From Mesorhizobium sp. M7A.F.Ca.US.008.03.1.1 (GTDB lineage Bacteria; Pseudomonadota; Alphaproteobacteria; Rhizobiales; Rhizobiaceae), in the NCBI RefSeq assembly GCF_003997495.1, contig NZ_RZRU01000002.1:62001-126000 (forward strand): 64,000 nt of DNA, read 5' to 3'. The position numbers were made by a program, and so were the translations under genes. The notes below the pieces were generated by a model that had not been told where the DNA came from, did no database searches, and saw only the letters and a program-made list of their open reading frames with translations. Of the stretch, positions 25,857 through 34,334 are shown in pieces (position 1 is the first letter of the stretch; each line of letters begins with the position of its first letter).

Positions 25857-26843
25857 TTAAATGTCGCCTTGCTGGGCGGTCTGCTCGTCACGTGGATTGA
25901 TGATGCCGTCGACAATAATGGCGCCGAGCAGGATCGCTGCCTTGATCAGGTTCTGGGTGAGCAGCGGAATGTCGATAATGGTCATGGCGTTGAGCAGGAT
26001 GCCGATCAGCGCCGCCCCGACCAGCACGTTGCGCACCCCGCCGCGCCCGCCGGACAGGCCGATGCCGCCGATCACCGCGACCAGCACGATGTCGTAGAGC
26101 AGCGTCGAGTTGACGACGCGGGTGTTGATCGAATGCAGGCTGGCCGCCGTCAGCAGGCCGGCGATCAGCGCCACCAGGGCGGAAAGCACATAGCGCAGCA
26201 CCAGCATCGGCCGCACCGGAATGCCGATGTTGCGGGCGGCAGCCGGATTGTCGCCGGCGAAATAGATGTAGCGGCCCCATTTGGTGTAGCGCAGGAACAG
26301 GAAGAACAGGAAGGCCAGCCCTGCGAACACGAACACCTCAATGGGAATGTCGAGGAAGCGCAGGCCGCCGAGCAGCTCGACCCAATGACCCTGCGGCACC
26401 GGCACGGCATCCTGCGTGATCAGCTGCGAACGCACATAGCCGAAGACGAAGGAGCCTGTTGCCAGCGTCACGAAGATCGCCGGCACGTCGGCATAGGCGA
26501 CGAGAAAGCCATTGAGCAGGCCGATGGCCAGCACACCGGCCAGCACATAGGCGAAGGCCAGCCCGTCCGGCGTACCCGAATTCAGAAGTTGCAGATACCA
26601 GGCGACAGACATCGCCATGATCGCGACGGCGGAGAGGTCGATGCCGCGGCCGATGATGACGACGGCCATGCCGAGCGCGAGGATGCCCAGCACCGACACG
26701 GAGCGGACGATGGCGACGAGATTGTTGGGGTCGATGAAGCCCGGCAGGCCTATGGCCGCTGCAACGAACAGCACCACGGCGATGGCAAAGACAATGCCTT
26801 CCTGATTCAGGCTCCTGAAATTCGGCCAGCCGATCGTGTTCAT
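25857..26843 (-). CDS. CUT2 sugar ABC transporter permease, first of two
   Basis: 328-residue permease with about ten hydrophobic helices and the CUT2 blocks VVIIGRGIDLSAVAIMAMS and IGGIGLSGGRGGVRNVLVG. With the permease domain of the fusion protein it gives two distinct permeases for one transporter, i.e. a heterodimeric channel instead of the usual RbsC homodimer. The ATG at 26843 is chosen by alignment to the family N-terminus; the longer reading adds 36 unrelated residues. It is the first gene of the minus-strand operon. The 270 bases upstream hold no recognisable gene. Confidence 0.9.
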   Translation of the reverse strand: MNTIGWPNFRSLNQEGIVFAIAVVLFVAAAIGLPGFIDPNNLVAIVRSVSVLGILALGMAVVIIGRGIDLSAVAIMAMSVAWYLQLLNSGTPDGLAFAYVLAGVLAIGLLNGFLVAYADVPAIFVTLATGSFVFGYVRSQLITQDAVPVPQGHWVELLGGLRFLDIPIEVFVFAGLAFLFFLFLRYTKWGRYIYFAGDNPAAARNIGIPVRPMLVLRYVLSALVALIAGLLTAASLHSINTRVVNSTLLYDIVLVAVIGGIGLSGGRGGVRNVLVGAALIGILLNAMTIIDIPLLTQNLIKAAILLGAIIVDGIINPRDEQTAQQGDI

Positions 26844-27113
26844 GTCTGCGTTTGCCCCGATGGCAGCGCTGCCATCCCTGGGAAAGAACGCTAATCGGCC
26901 CAACGCCGGTTCGTCAAATGAATCCGCGCTCGGAAGCCAAGCCGGCAGCAATATTCACCGAGTGGACGCATCGATTGCCGAAGCTGGCGCAATGCTCGGA
27001 AAACTCTGCGCTTTTGGCAATTCGTTGCGCCCTTGCCGCCGCTCGCGAAAGCGCGGCACCAAGGCGAAAGGACAAGATGGAATTTATCTCCGCATCAGGC
27101 GGAAAAATCGATC

Positions 27114-28547
27114 TCAATTTCCCGGTGAGTGGCCGGAAACTTCCGCGCCCGCACTTGGCGGCAGCACGAGAAAACGCAACGCCGCCACCAGCCCGATGGC
27201 GCCGATCGCCAGGAAGGCGATTCGAAAATCGACGAGGTCGAGAGCGGGGCGATCCCTGACGATCTGCGACAAATTGAGGATCGCCGCCGCGACCGCGACG
27301 CCGAACAGCATCGCCACCTGCTGCAGCATCGAGGACAGCGTTGCCGCCGAGCTGCGTTGCGCCGCATCGATGTCGGCGAAGGCCAGCGTGTTGAGCGCAG
27401 TAAACTGCATCGAGCGCGACAGGCCGGCGATCAGCATCAGCGCCACCACCAGCGCCTGTGGCGTCTGCGGCGAGATCGCAGCGCAGGCCATGATCGCCGC
27501 CGAGGCGATCAGGCCGTTGACGACCAGCACCGAGCGGAAGCCGAAACGGCGCAGCGTCGGCGTCGTCACCGTCTTCATGCCGAGATTGCCGAGGAAATAG
27601 GCAAGGATCATCATGCCTGCGTCGACGGGGCTGAGGCCAAAGCCGACCTGGAACAACAGCGGCAACAGGAACGGCGTGGCGTTGATCGCCACCCGGAAAA
27701 TGGTGCCGGCGGCAAGCGTCGAGATGGCGAAGGTCAGCACCTTGAACGAGGCGAGATCGAGCAGCGGATGCGGCGCGCGCCTGAGATGCCGCACCGCCAG
27801 CCAGCCTATGACGATGCCGGCAACGACCAGCAGCGCTGTCGGCAGCACGCCGTCCTCGGGATGCGCGATGCGTTCGAGACCATAGAGCAGCAAGGCAAGT
27901 CCGGCCGATGTCAGGAAAAAACCCGGCCAGTCGAGTGGCTTGGGATCGGCCTCGCGGTCGCCCGGAATGAAGCGGGCGACCAGCGCCAGCCCGATCACGC
28001 CAAGCGGGATGTTGATGAAGAAATTCCAGTGCCAGGACAGATAGGTGGTGATGAAGCCGCCGAGCACCGGCCCTACCACCGGTGCAAACAATGCTGGCCA
28101 GGTGATCAGCGCCGTGGCGTTGAGCAGTTCGGATTTCGACGCATTGCGCAGGACGAGAATTCGCCCGACCGGCGTCATCAGCGCGCTGCCGAGCCCTTGC
28201 ACGGCACGGGCGGCGACGAACTGGGTCAGGGTTTGCGAGAGGCCGCAGGCGAGCGAAGCAAGGGTGAACAGGACGATCGCCAGCAGGAAGATGTTGCGCG
28301 CCCCGAACCGGTCGGCGAGCCAGCCCGACAGCGGCACGAACACCGCCATGGTCAGCATGTAGACGGTGATGCCGATGCTCATTGCCACCGCCGACACGCC
28401 GAAGGAGGCACCCATCTGCGGCAGCGAGGTCGAGATGATCGTCGAATCCAGCAACTGCATGAAGAAGGCGATGGCGACGATCAGCGCCACGCGCCGCGCA
28501 TTGGTGGCCGTTTCGGATAAGGTTGCGGTCTCGGGAATGGCAGTCAT
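27114..28547 (-). CDS. MFS drug/H+ antiporter, DHA2 (EmrB/QacA) family
   Basis: 477-residue exporter with 14 predicted membrane segments. DHA2 motifs are clear: LDSTIISTSLPQMGASFG at helix 1, SGWLADRFGARNIF at the first loop, and GPVLGGFITTYLSWHWNFFINIPLG (motif C and following block). The family exports drugs or metabolites. It is divergent from the ornithine-cyclodeaminase-like gene across 121 bases. No EmrA-type membrane-fusion partner is nearby, so it probably works alone in the inner membrane. Confidence 0.92.
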   Translation of the reverse strand: MTAIPETATLSETATNARRVALIVAIAFFMQLLDSTIISTSLPQMGASFGVSAVAMSIGITVYMLTMAVFVPLSGWLADRFGARNIFLLAIVLFTLASLACGLSQTLTQFVAARAVQGLGSALMTPVGRILVLRNASKSELLNATALITWPALFAPVVGPVLGGFITTYLSWHWNFFINIPLGVIGLALVARFIPGDREADPKPLDWPGFFLTSAGLALLLYGLERIAHPEDGVLPTALLVVAGIVIGWLAVRHLRRAPHPLLDLASFKVLTFAISTLAAGTIFRVAINATPFLLPLLFQVGFGLSPVDAGMMILAYFLGNLGMKTVTTPTLRRFGFRSVLVVNGLIASAAIMACAAISPQTPQALVVALMLIAGLSRSMQFTALNTLAFADIDAAQRSSAATLSSMLQQVAMLFGVAVAAAILNLSQIVRDRPALDLVDFRIAFLAIGAIGLVAALRFLVLPPSAGAEVSGHSPGN

Positions 28548-28668
28548 GACGGAACCGGTTTGAACAGCATCTCACCGGCCGCGTCCAGAGACGGCGCAAC
28601 AAACTTTCGTGTCCCGCCATGGCCTGCTATGGGATGAACGGGGTGGCCGAGGAAAGTGTCCGCGTAGA

Positions 28669-29670
28669 ATGAAGCCCATCTATATCGACTATCTCAATGC
28701 CCTCGACATCGATGCCCTTGCCATGACCGATGGCGAGATCATCGCCGCCGTCGAGGCTGGCCTGGTGGCGCAGGGCCGGGGCCAGACCGTGATCGAGCCA
28801 CGCGTCCATCTCGAGCCGGACCCGTCCTTCCACGGCCATTTCAATGTCTTGCGCGGCTACGTCGCGCCGCTCGACACCGCCGGTGTCAAGATCGTCGGCG
28901 ACTATGTCGACAACTACCTGCATGGCCTGCCTTCCGAATTCGGCATCCTCAATCTGTTCGATCCGCGCACCGGCACGCCGCGCGCCATCCTCGACGCCAC
29001 CGTCATCACCGACATGCGCACCGGCGCAGTCACCGCCATCGGCGCCAGGCATCTGGCGCGCAGGAATTCCAAGGTCCTGGCCCATATCGGCGCGCGCGGC
29101 ACGGCCTACTGGAATGTGCGCCTGCTCGACCATCTCTTCGATTTTGACGAGATCCGCGTCCATTCGCGCCGCCCGGAAAGCCGCGACGGTTTCGCCGCCA
29201 AACTCTCCGCCGATCTCGGCAAGACGGTGACGGCGGTGGCCGACTGGAAGAGCTGCATCGAGGGCGCCGACATCGTCGTCGAGGCCTCGCGGCTGCCGGA
29301 GCCGCAACCGCTGCTGAAGACCGAATGGATCAAGCCCGGCGCGCTGGTCGTGCCCTATGGCACGATGAGCGCGGTGGAACTGTCGCTGACCGACATCATG
29401 CAGAAGATGGTCGTCGACGATTGGGGCCAGTGCAAGGGCGGCAAGTTCGGCTCGCTGCGCGCCCATGTCGAGACCGGGCGGCTGAGCGAGAAGACGCTGC
29501 ATGCCGAGCTCGGCCAGATCGCCGCCGGCCTCAAGACCGGGCGCGAAAGCGAAGACGAAACGATCCTGTTCTGGCACCGCGGCCTGTCGCTGTCCGACAT
29601 TGCACTGGGTAAGGCGATGCTGGCCAAGGCCCAAGTGCAAGGCATCGGCCAGAGGCTGCGCTTCGCATGA
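28669..29670 (+). CDS. Ornithine cyclodeaminase / mu-crystallin family protein
   Basis: 333-residue NAD(P)-dependent enzyme. The family block ILDATVITDMRTGAVTAIGARHLA is intact, and the Rossmann motif is VLAHIGARGTAYWNVRLL, where GARGTA replaces the usual GxGxQA. Members include ornithine and lysine cyclodeaminases, alanine dehydrogenase and ketimine reductases, so an imine or amino-acid substrate is expected. The ATG at 28669 lacks a strong ribosome site. It overlaps the ammonia-lyase-like gene by four bases, so the products likely act on consecutive steps. Confidence 0.88.
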   Translation: MKPIYIDYLNALDIDALAMTDGEIIAAVEAGLVAQGRGQTVIEPRVHLEPDPSFHGHFNVLRGYVAPLDTAGVKIVGDYVDNYLHGLPSEFGILNLFDPRTGTPRAILDATVITDMRTGAVTAIGARHLARRNSKVLAHIGARGTAYWNVRLLDHLFDFDEIRVHSRRPESRDGFAAKLSADLGKTVTAVADWKSCIEGADIVVEASRLPEPQPLLKTEWIKPGALVVPYGTMSAVELSLTDIMQKMVVDDWGQCKGGKFGSLRAHVETGRLSEKTLHAELGQIAAGLKTGRESEDETILFWHRGLSLSDIALGKAMLAKAQVQGIGQRLRFA

Positions 29671-31148
29671 CCGCGCTCGTCCTCATCGGGACCGGCGTCG
29701 GCATTGGCGATGTTGCTGCGGTCGCCCGCGATGGGCGCAAGGTGGAGATTGGACCCGACGTCATCGGCAGGCTGGAGAAGGCACGAAAAGTGCTCGACCA
29801 GGCCGCCGCATCCGGCCAGCAGATCTATGGCCTCAACACCGGGCTCGGCGCCAATCTCGGCACGTCAGTGGAAGGCGATGTCGGCGCCTTCCAGCGCCAG
29901 TTGCTGGAGGGCCGCAGCGGCGCGGTCGGCGAAGCGCTGCCGGTCGAGGCCGTGCGGGCAACCATGGCCGCCCGCGCCGCGATGCTTTCGACCGGCGGCT
30001 CCGGCCTTTCGCCTTCCGTCTTCGTCGCTTTGGTCGACGCCCTCAATGCCGGCGTCCATCCCGTCATGCCGTCGCTCGGCTCGATCGGCGCCGGCGACCT
30101 GGTGCTGATGACGGCACTCGCCCGCATGCTCACCGGCGAAGGCGAAGCGGACTATCAGGGCCGGCGCATGCCGGCGGCCAAGGCGCTGATGATGGCGCGC
30201 CTCGCCCCCATCAGCCTGGCGCCCAAGGACGGCCTGTCGTTGATCAACGCCTCGGCGGTGTCCGCCGGCGCCGGCGCGCTTGTGGTGACGGATGCGCTGT
30301 CCGCCCTGGCCCAGCAACAGCAGGCCGGCGCTCTGACCATGGAAGGTTTTGCTGCCAATCGCACCATCCTCGACCCGCGCCTGCATATGGCGCGCCCGGC
30401 GGCCGGCCAGCAGGAAGCAGCCAAGGCGCTGCACGATCTGCTCGCCGGTGACGAGGGGCCGGCGCCGGCCACCTTGCAGGACCCGCTGTCGATCCGCTGC
30501 ATGCCGTCGATCCATGGCGCGCTGATCGAGGCGATCGGTCAGGCGAGACAGGCGGTCGAGATCGAACTCAATGCCGCCGCCGACAATCCGCTGGTGCTGG
30601 GCGATGATGAGCTGGTGCTGTCGACTGGCAATTTCCACACCGCCGCACTGGCGCTCGCCTTTGAGACGCTCGGCTTGGCGATCGCTCAATGTGCCGCGGC
30701 CAGTGCCGCGCGCTTCATCCAGCTCACCGGTTCGGGCCGCAATGGCCTGCCGAAATATCTGTCGCCGATTGGCAGCGCCTCGGCCGGCTTCGTGCCGTTG
30801 CAGAAGACGGTGACGTCGATCCAGGCCGCCATCCGCCACAAGGCCAATCCGGTGATGCTCGACTTCCTGGCCGTGTCGGAAGGCGTCGAGGACCACGCCA
30901 CGCAGACACCTCTCGCGGTTGCGAAATGCGCTGGTATGATCGTGCTATGGCGGCGGCTGATCGCCTTCGAATTGATGGCCGCCGCACAGGCCATCGACTT
31001 GCGCGACGGCTTTACATTGGCGCCACGCACCGCCGCACTTCACACGGCGATCCGCACGCTGGTCCCTGCCCTGAAGGAGGACCGGCCGCTCGGTATCGAT
31101 GCAGAGGCGCTTTACGCCGCGCTCGCCGGCGGAAGCTGGCCGGCCTGA
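29667..31148 (+). CDS. Histidine ammonia-lyase family protein lacking the MIO serine
   Basis: 493-residue member of the HAL/PAL/TAL superfamily. Conserved blocks include IYGLNTGLGAN (catalytic Tyr loop, residues 53-63), STGNFHTAALALAFE, QDPLSIRCMPSIHG and VEDHAT. The MIO block, normally GSVGASGDL, reads GSIGAGDL at residues 138-145: the Ser of Ala-Ser-Gly is absent (codons at 30090-30095 encode Ala-Gly). The Tyr of the QDPYS block is Leu, and INGT is INAS. An electrophilic MIO group therefore cannot form in the usual way, so normal ammonia-lyase activity is doubtful. It is coupled to an OCD-family gene. It may be a lyase with another mechanism or a binding protein. Confidence 0.88.
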   Translation: MTALVLIGTGVGIGDVAAVARDGRKVEIGPDVIGRLEKARKVLDQAAASGQQIYGLNTGLGANLGTSVEGDVGAFQRQLLEGRSGAVGEALPVEAVRATMAARAAMLSTGGSGLSPSVFVALVDALNAGVHPVMPSLGSIGAGDLVLMTALARMLTGEGEADYQGRRMPAAKALMMARLAPISLAPKDGLSLINASAVSAGAGALVVTDALSALAQQQQAGALTMEGFAANRTILDPRLHMARPAAGQQEAAKALHDLLAGDEGPAPATLQDPLSIRCMPSIHGALIEAIGQARQAVEIELNAAADNPLVLGDDELVLSTGNFHTAALALAFETLGLAIAQCAAASAARFIQLTGSGRNGLPKYLSPIGSASAGFVPLQKTVTSIQAAIRHKANPVMLDFLAVSEGVEDHATQTPLAVAKCAGMIVLWRRLIAFELMAAAQAIDLRDGFTLAPRTAALHTAIRTLVPALKEDRPLGIDAEALYAALAGGSWPA

Positions 31149-31157
31149 CGCGGCTTC

Positions 31158-32039
31158 TCAGAAGACGACGGTCTTGTGGCCGTTGAGCATGACGCGGGCT
31201 TCGAGATGCAGCTTGACGGCGCGCGCCAGCACCCGGCTTTCGATGTCGCGCCCGACGGCGACGAAATCCTCGGCGCTCATCGCATGGGTGACGCGTTCGG
31301 TCTCCTGATCGATGATCGGGCCTTCGTCGAGGTCGGAGGTGACGTAATGCGCCGTCGCACCGATCAGCTTGACGCCGCGATCGAAAGCCTGGTGGTAGGG
31401 CTTGGCGCCCTTGAAGCTCGGCAGGAAGGAATGGTGGATGTTGATCGCCCGTCCGAACAACCGGTCCGACAGGCCTTTCGAGAAGACCTGCATGTAGCGC
31501 GCCAGGATGACCAGTTCGGCCCCTGTCCGCTGCACCAGGTCCAGCAGCTTCTGTTCCTGTTCGACCTTGTTTTCCTTGGTGGTCGGCCAATGGTGGTAGG
31601 CAATGCCCTCCATCTCGGCGAAGCGGCGGGCATCCTCATGATTGGAGACGACGGCGGCAACCTCCGCGTTCAGCCAGCCGACCCTGATCTGGTACAGCAG
31701 ATGGAGAAGCGCGTGGTCGAACTTGGAGACCATGACGATGATCTTCGGGCGGCGTCCCTGATCGACCAGCGCGGTCTTCATGCCGAAACGATCGACGCTT
31801 GATTTCAGGGCCCGCTCCAGACTGTCCCTGGTCGAGCCTGGCGGGCTGGTGAAGGCGATCCGCATGAAAAAGCGATTGGTCTGCCGGTCCCAGAACTGGC
31901 TGCTTTCGGCGATGTTGGCGCCATTCGCGGCAAGCTCCGCCGTGACGGCGGCGACGATCCCCGGCCGATCCTCGCAGGAAAGCGTGAGAATATGAACCGG
32001 CGCGGCCTCGCCCGTCGCATCATTGCCTTGAGATTTCAC
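31158..32039 (-). CDS. purU: Formyltetrahydrofolate deformylase
   Basis: Hydrolyses 10-formyl-THF to formate and THF. The N-terminal ACT domain (about residues 15-95, LTLSCEDRPGIVAAVTAEL) is followed by a formyl-transferase domain with NIHHSFLPSFKGAKPYHQA, GATAHYVT and LDEGPIIDQE, which carry the catalytic Asn, His and Asp. At 293 residues it has the normal length. It is the last gene of the minus-strand run and overlaps the PanB-like gene by four bases. Beside a MocD/MocE-like oxygenase pair it probably disposes of one-carbon units released by demethylation, a role known for PurU in methylated-amine catabolism. Confidence 0.93.
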   Translation of the reverse strand: MKSQGNDATGEAAPVHILTLSCEDRPGIVAAVTAELAANGANIAESSQFWDRQTNRFFMRIAFTSPPGSTRDSLERALKSSVDRFGMKTALVDQGRRPKIIVMVSKFDHALLHLLYQIRVGWLNAEVAAVVSNHEDARRFAEMEGIAYHHWPTTKENKVEQEQKLLDLVQRTGAELVILARYMQVFSKGLSDRLFGRAINIHHSFLPSFKGAKPYHQAFDRGVKLIGATAHYVTSDLDEGPIIDQETERVTHAMSAEDFVAVGRDIESRVLARAVKLHLEARVMLNGHKTVVF

Positions 32040-32836
32040 GCCCTGTCGACCCTTTTCATGAACAGGCTGAGTTCAGCCGGGTCCATATGCACCACATGCT
32101 TGTCTTCGGGGTAGGCCAGGCTGTTGACATCGGCAACATATTCCGAGAACGCGGCGATGCGTTCGGCCTGCAAACGATCATATTCGGCAGCGAAATTGCG
32201 ATAGACCTTGGAGTGGCGGGGCATGTGGCCACGGTTCTGGCCGAGGATGTCGTCGGCAAACAGATATTGCGCGTCGCAGCCGGTGCCCGCCCCCATCGAC
32301 AGCATGATCAGCGATGTCCGTTCCGAGATCGCCTTGGCCACCTCGACCGGAACGACCTCGATCTCCGCGCCGACGGCGCCTGCAGCTTCCAGTTGTTTCA
32401 CCGCCGTGAAGACGTCCATGGCGGTGTCGGCGGTCTTGCCGACTGCCTTGAAGCCGCCGGTCCAGGTGGCCCGTGACGGGATCAGCCCGACATGGCCGAT
32501 GACCGGGATATTGTCATCGGCCATCCGCTTGATCGTGGCGTAGCCGGCGCTGCAATAGACCGCGTCGGCGCCGGCCTTGTAGAGCCGGAAGGCCCAGCGC
32601 ACGAAATCGTCCGATGTGCCGATCTCGTAGAAATTGTCGCCCGGCATGGTGAACAGGCTGGGTGCGGCGTCACGGTATTGCGGGTTGAGCATCAGTTCAG
32701 GCGGCACCGAGACGATGTCGAGCCCTGCCCGCTCGGCTGCCTCGGCCTCGTCCATCGTCAGCACACGCAGCATGGTCAGCTGGCGCTTGCCCTTCATGGC
32801 GCGCAAATCCGCCACCGTCGGTCTTTTTCGGCTCAT
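32036..32836 (-). CDS. PanB-like (ketopantoate hydroxymethyltransferase family) protein, diverged
   Basis: 266-residue TIM-barrel protein of the PanB/phosphoenolpyruvate-binding superfamily, recognisable from VIGHVGLIPSRATWTGGFKAVGK and SMGAGTGCDAQYLFADDILG. The PanB metal-binding Asp-Ser block (VGDSLGM) is replaced by VSVPPELM (about residues 42-49), and the Lys/Glu block (VKLEGG) reads VYCSAGYA; a Glu near 160 (AEIEVVPVE) is kept. It is therefore unlikely to be a true pantothenate enzyme and may handle another methylene-THF or lyase reaction. An ATG (32836) and a TTG (32839) are both possible starts behind GAGGG. Confidence 0.82.
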   Translation of the reverse strand: MSRKRPTVADLRAMKGKRQLTMLRVLTMDEAEAAERAGLDIVSVPPELMLNPQYRDAAPSLFTMPGDNFYEIGTSDDFVRWAFRLYKAGADAVYCSAGYATIKRMADDNIPVIGHVGLIPSRATWTGGFKAVGKTADTAMDVFTAVKQLEAAGAVGAEIEVVPVEVAKAISERTSLIMLSMGAGTGCDAQYLFADDILGQNRGHMPRHSKVYRNFAAEYDRLQAERIAAFSEYVADVNSLAYPEDKHVVHMDPAELSLFMKRVDRA

Positions 32837-32870
32837 CAAAAGGGTTCCCTCAGTTGCATTCGACGGCAGG

Positions 32871-33185
32871 TCAGCCGATCTGGATCATCACTTTGCCAGC
32901 CTCGACCTTCACTGGATAGGTGGCGAGATTGACGCAAACCGGTGCGCCCCGGGCCACACCTGTCTTATAGTTGAAGCGGCCATTATGCTTGGGGCATTCG
33001 ATGATGTCGTCCATCACCAGCCCTTCGGCCAGATGCGCCTTCTCATGCGTGCAGTATCCGTCGGTTGCGAAGTACCCGTCATCCGGACTGCGATAGATGG
33101 CGAAGGTACGGCCGCCATGATCGAAGCGGATGACATCCTCTTCCTCGACATCGTCGACGCCACACGCTTCAACCCAGTCGGCCAT
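32871..33185 (-). CDS. Rieske-type [2Fe-2S] ferredoxin (MocE-like)
   Basis: 104-residue soluble Rieske protein. The cluster ligands are in CTHEKAHLAEG and CPKHNGRFNY (Cys-x-His ... Cys-x2-His). The start at 33185 has AGGAG eight bases upstream. It is encoded 17 bases after the membrane oxygenase and should donate electrons to it, as MocE is proposed to do for MocD in rhizopine catabolism. No ferredoxin reductase (MocF counterpart) is in the window, so one must be borrowed. Confidence 0.9.
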   Translation of the reverse strand: MADWVEACGVDDVEEEDVIRFDHGGRTFAIYRSPDDGYFATDGYCTHEKAHLAEGLVMDDIIECPKHNGRFNYKTGVARGAPVCVNLATYPVKVEAGKVMIQIG

Positions 33186-33202
33186 CTGCTTCTCCTGCAA
33201 CT

Positions 33203-34285
33203 CTATTCCGCCGCCGCCGGCACGGTCAGCGCATGGAACTCGTCCCGGTACGGCCTGGCCGTCGGCGGCAATTCACGCTTGAGGAAATAGTCCTCGTACT
33301 GAAGCTGCTTCAGCAGCACCGGCCAGACCTCGCGATAGGCATGCCACATCGAAGGGTTCGGCTCGGGCAGATCGTGCTTGATCAATTCGTGCAGCCTCGG
33401 CAGCGCGTGATAGGGCACCATCGGGAACATGTGATGTTCGACATGGTAGTTCATGTTCCAATAGATGAAGCGGCTGATCGGGTTCATGTAGACGGTGCGC
33501 GTGTTCAGCCGGTGGTCGGTGACGTTGTCGGCCAGCCCGATATGCTGCAGCAGGCCGGTCAGCACCATGTGCCAGCTGCCGTAGAGGCGCGGCAGGCCGA
33601 TCAGCACCAGCGGCAGGAACGACCGGAGATAAAGCGCCAGCACGATGGTCGCGACATAGATTGCGACATGCCAGCGCGCGGCTGTGACCACCTTGTGAAG
33701 CTCCATCTCGGGAACAAAGCTTTTCTCGTCGGGCGAGATGCTGCCGAACGCATTGCGCACCAGCGTCGGCAGCGAATAGCGGAAATCGAGAATGCCGGTG
33801 AAGGCAAGTGCGGCGCGCAGCAGGTCCGGCGGACGCATCACCGCGATCTCGGCGTCGCGGCCGACGATGATCGTGTCGGTGTGGTGGCGGGCATGGCTCC
33901 AGCGCCAGGTCACCGGATTGCGCATCAGCATGAAGCTGGCGATCTGGTAGACGGCGTCGTTCATCCAGCGCGTACGGAAAGCAGTGCCGTGGCCGCACTC
34001 ATGCCAGCGCGAGTCGCTGGACGAGCCGTATAGCACGCCATAGACAAGCAGGAACGGCACCACCCACCACGTGCCCCAGAACCAGATGATGCCGGCGGCA
34101 GAACCCAGTATGGCCGATATCCAGATGATCGTGTCGCGGATCGCCGGTCCGTCGGAGCGTTGCATCAGCTCTTTCATCGCCTTGCGCGGCACATCGGTAT
34201 GGTACCACTCGGCCGAGGCCAGTCCCGTCTCGATCGCAATGCGTGTGCTTTCGCCGACCAGACTGTAGTCGCGCTTTTTCTCCAT
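33203..34285 (-). CDS. Membrane fatty-acid-desaturase-family oxygenase (MocD-like)
   Basis: 360-residue non-haem di-iron membrane enzyme. All three histidine boxes are present: HECGH, HARHH and HVEHH, with four hydrophobic segments around them. GGAGG precedes the ATG at 34285; the longer reading adds 69 unrelated residues. The family includes desaturases, alkane and xylene monooxygenases, and rhizobial MocD. Next to a Rieske ferredoxin gene and sugar importers, oxidative removal of an O- or N-methyl group from an imported cyclitol or sugar is the most coherent role; lipid desaturation is the alternative. Confidence 0.9.
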   Translation of the reverse strand: MEKKRDYSLVGESTRIAIETGLASAEWYHTDVPRKAMKELMQRSDGPAIRDTIIWISAILGSAAGIIWFWGTWWVVPFLLVYGVLYGSSSDSRWHECGHGTAFRTRWMNDAVYQIASFMLMRNPVTWRWSHARHHTDTIIVGRDAEIAVMRPPDLLRAALAFTGILDFRYSLPTLVRNAFGSISPDEKSFVPEMELHKVVTAARWHVAIYVATIVLALYLRSFLPLVLIGLPRLYGSWHMVLTGLLQHIGLADNVTDHRLNTRTVYMNPISRFIYWNMNYHVEHHMFPMVPYHALPRLHELIKHDLPEPNPSMWHAYREVWPVLLKQLQYEDYFLKRELPPTARPYRDEFHALTVPAAAE

Positions 34286-34334
34286 CACATCGACCTCCGA
34301 TATCCGACCCGCCAGCCGGAGCATTCGTTTCGCA

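Noticed and set aside
27129..28520. 463-codon plus-strand frame opposite the DHA2 transporter
   Set aside because: Highly charged low-complexity translation typical of the reverse complement of a membrane protein gene; no start signal.
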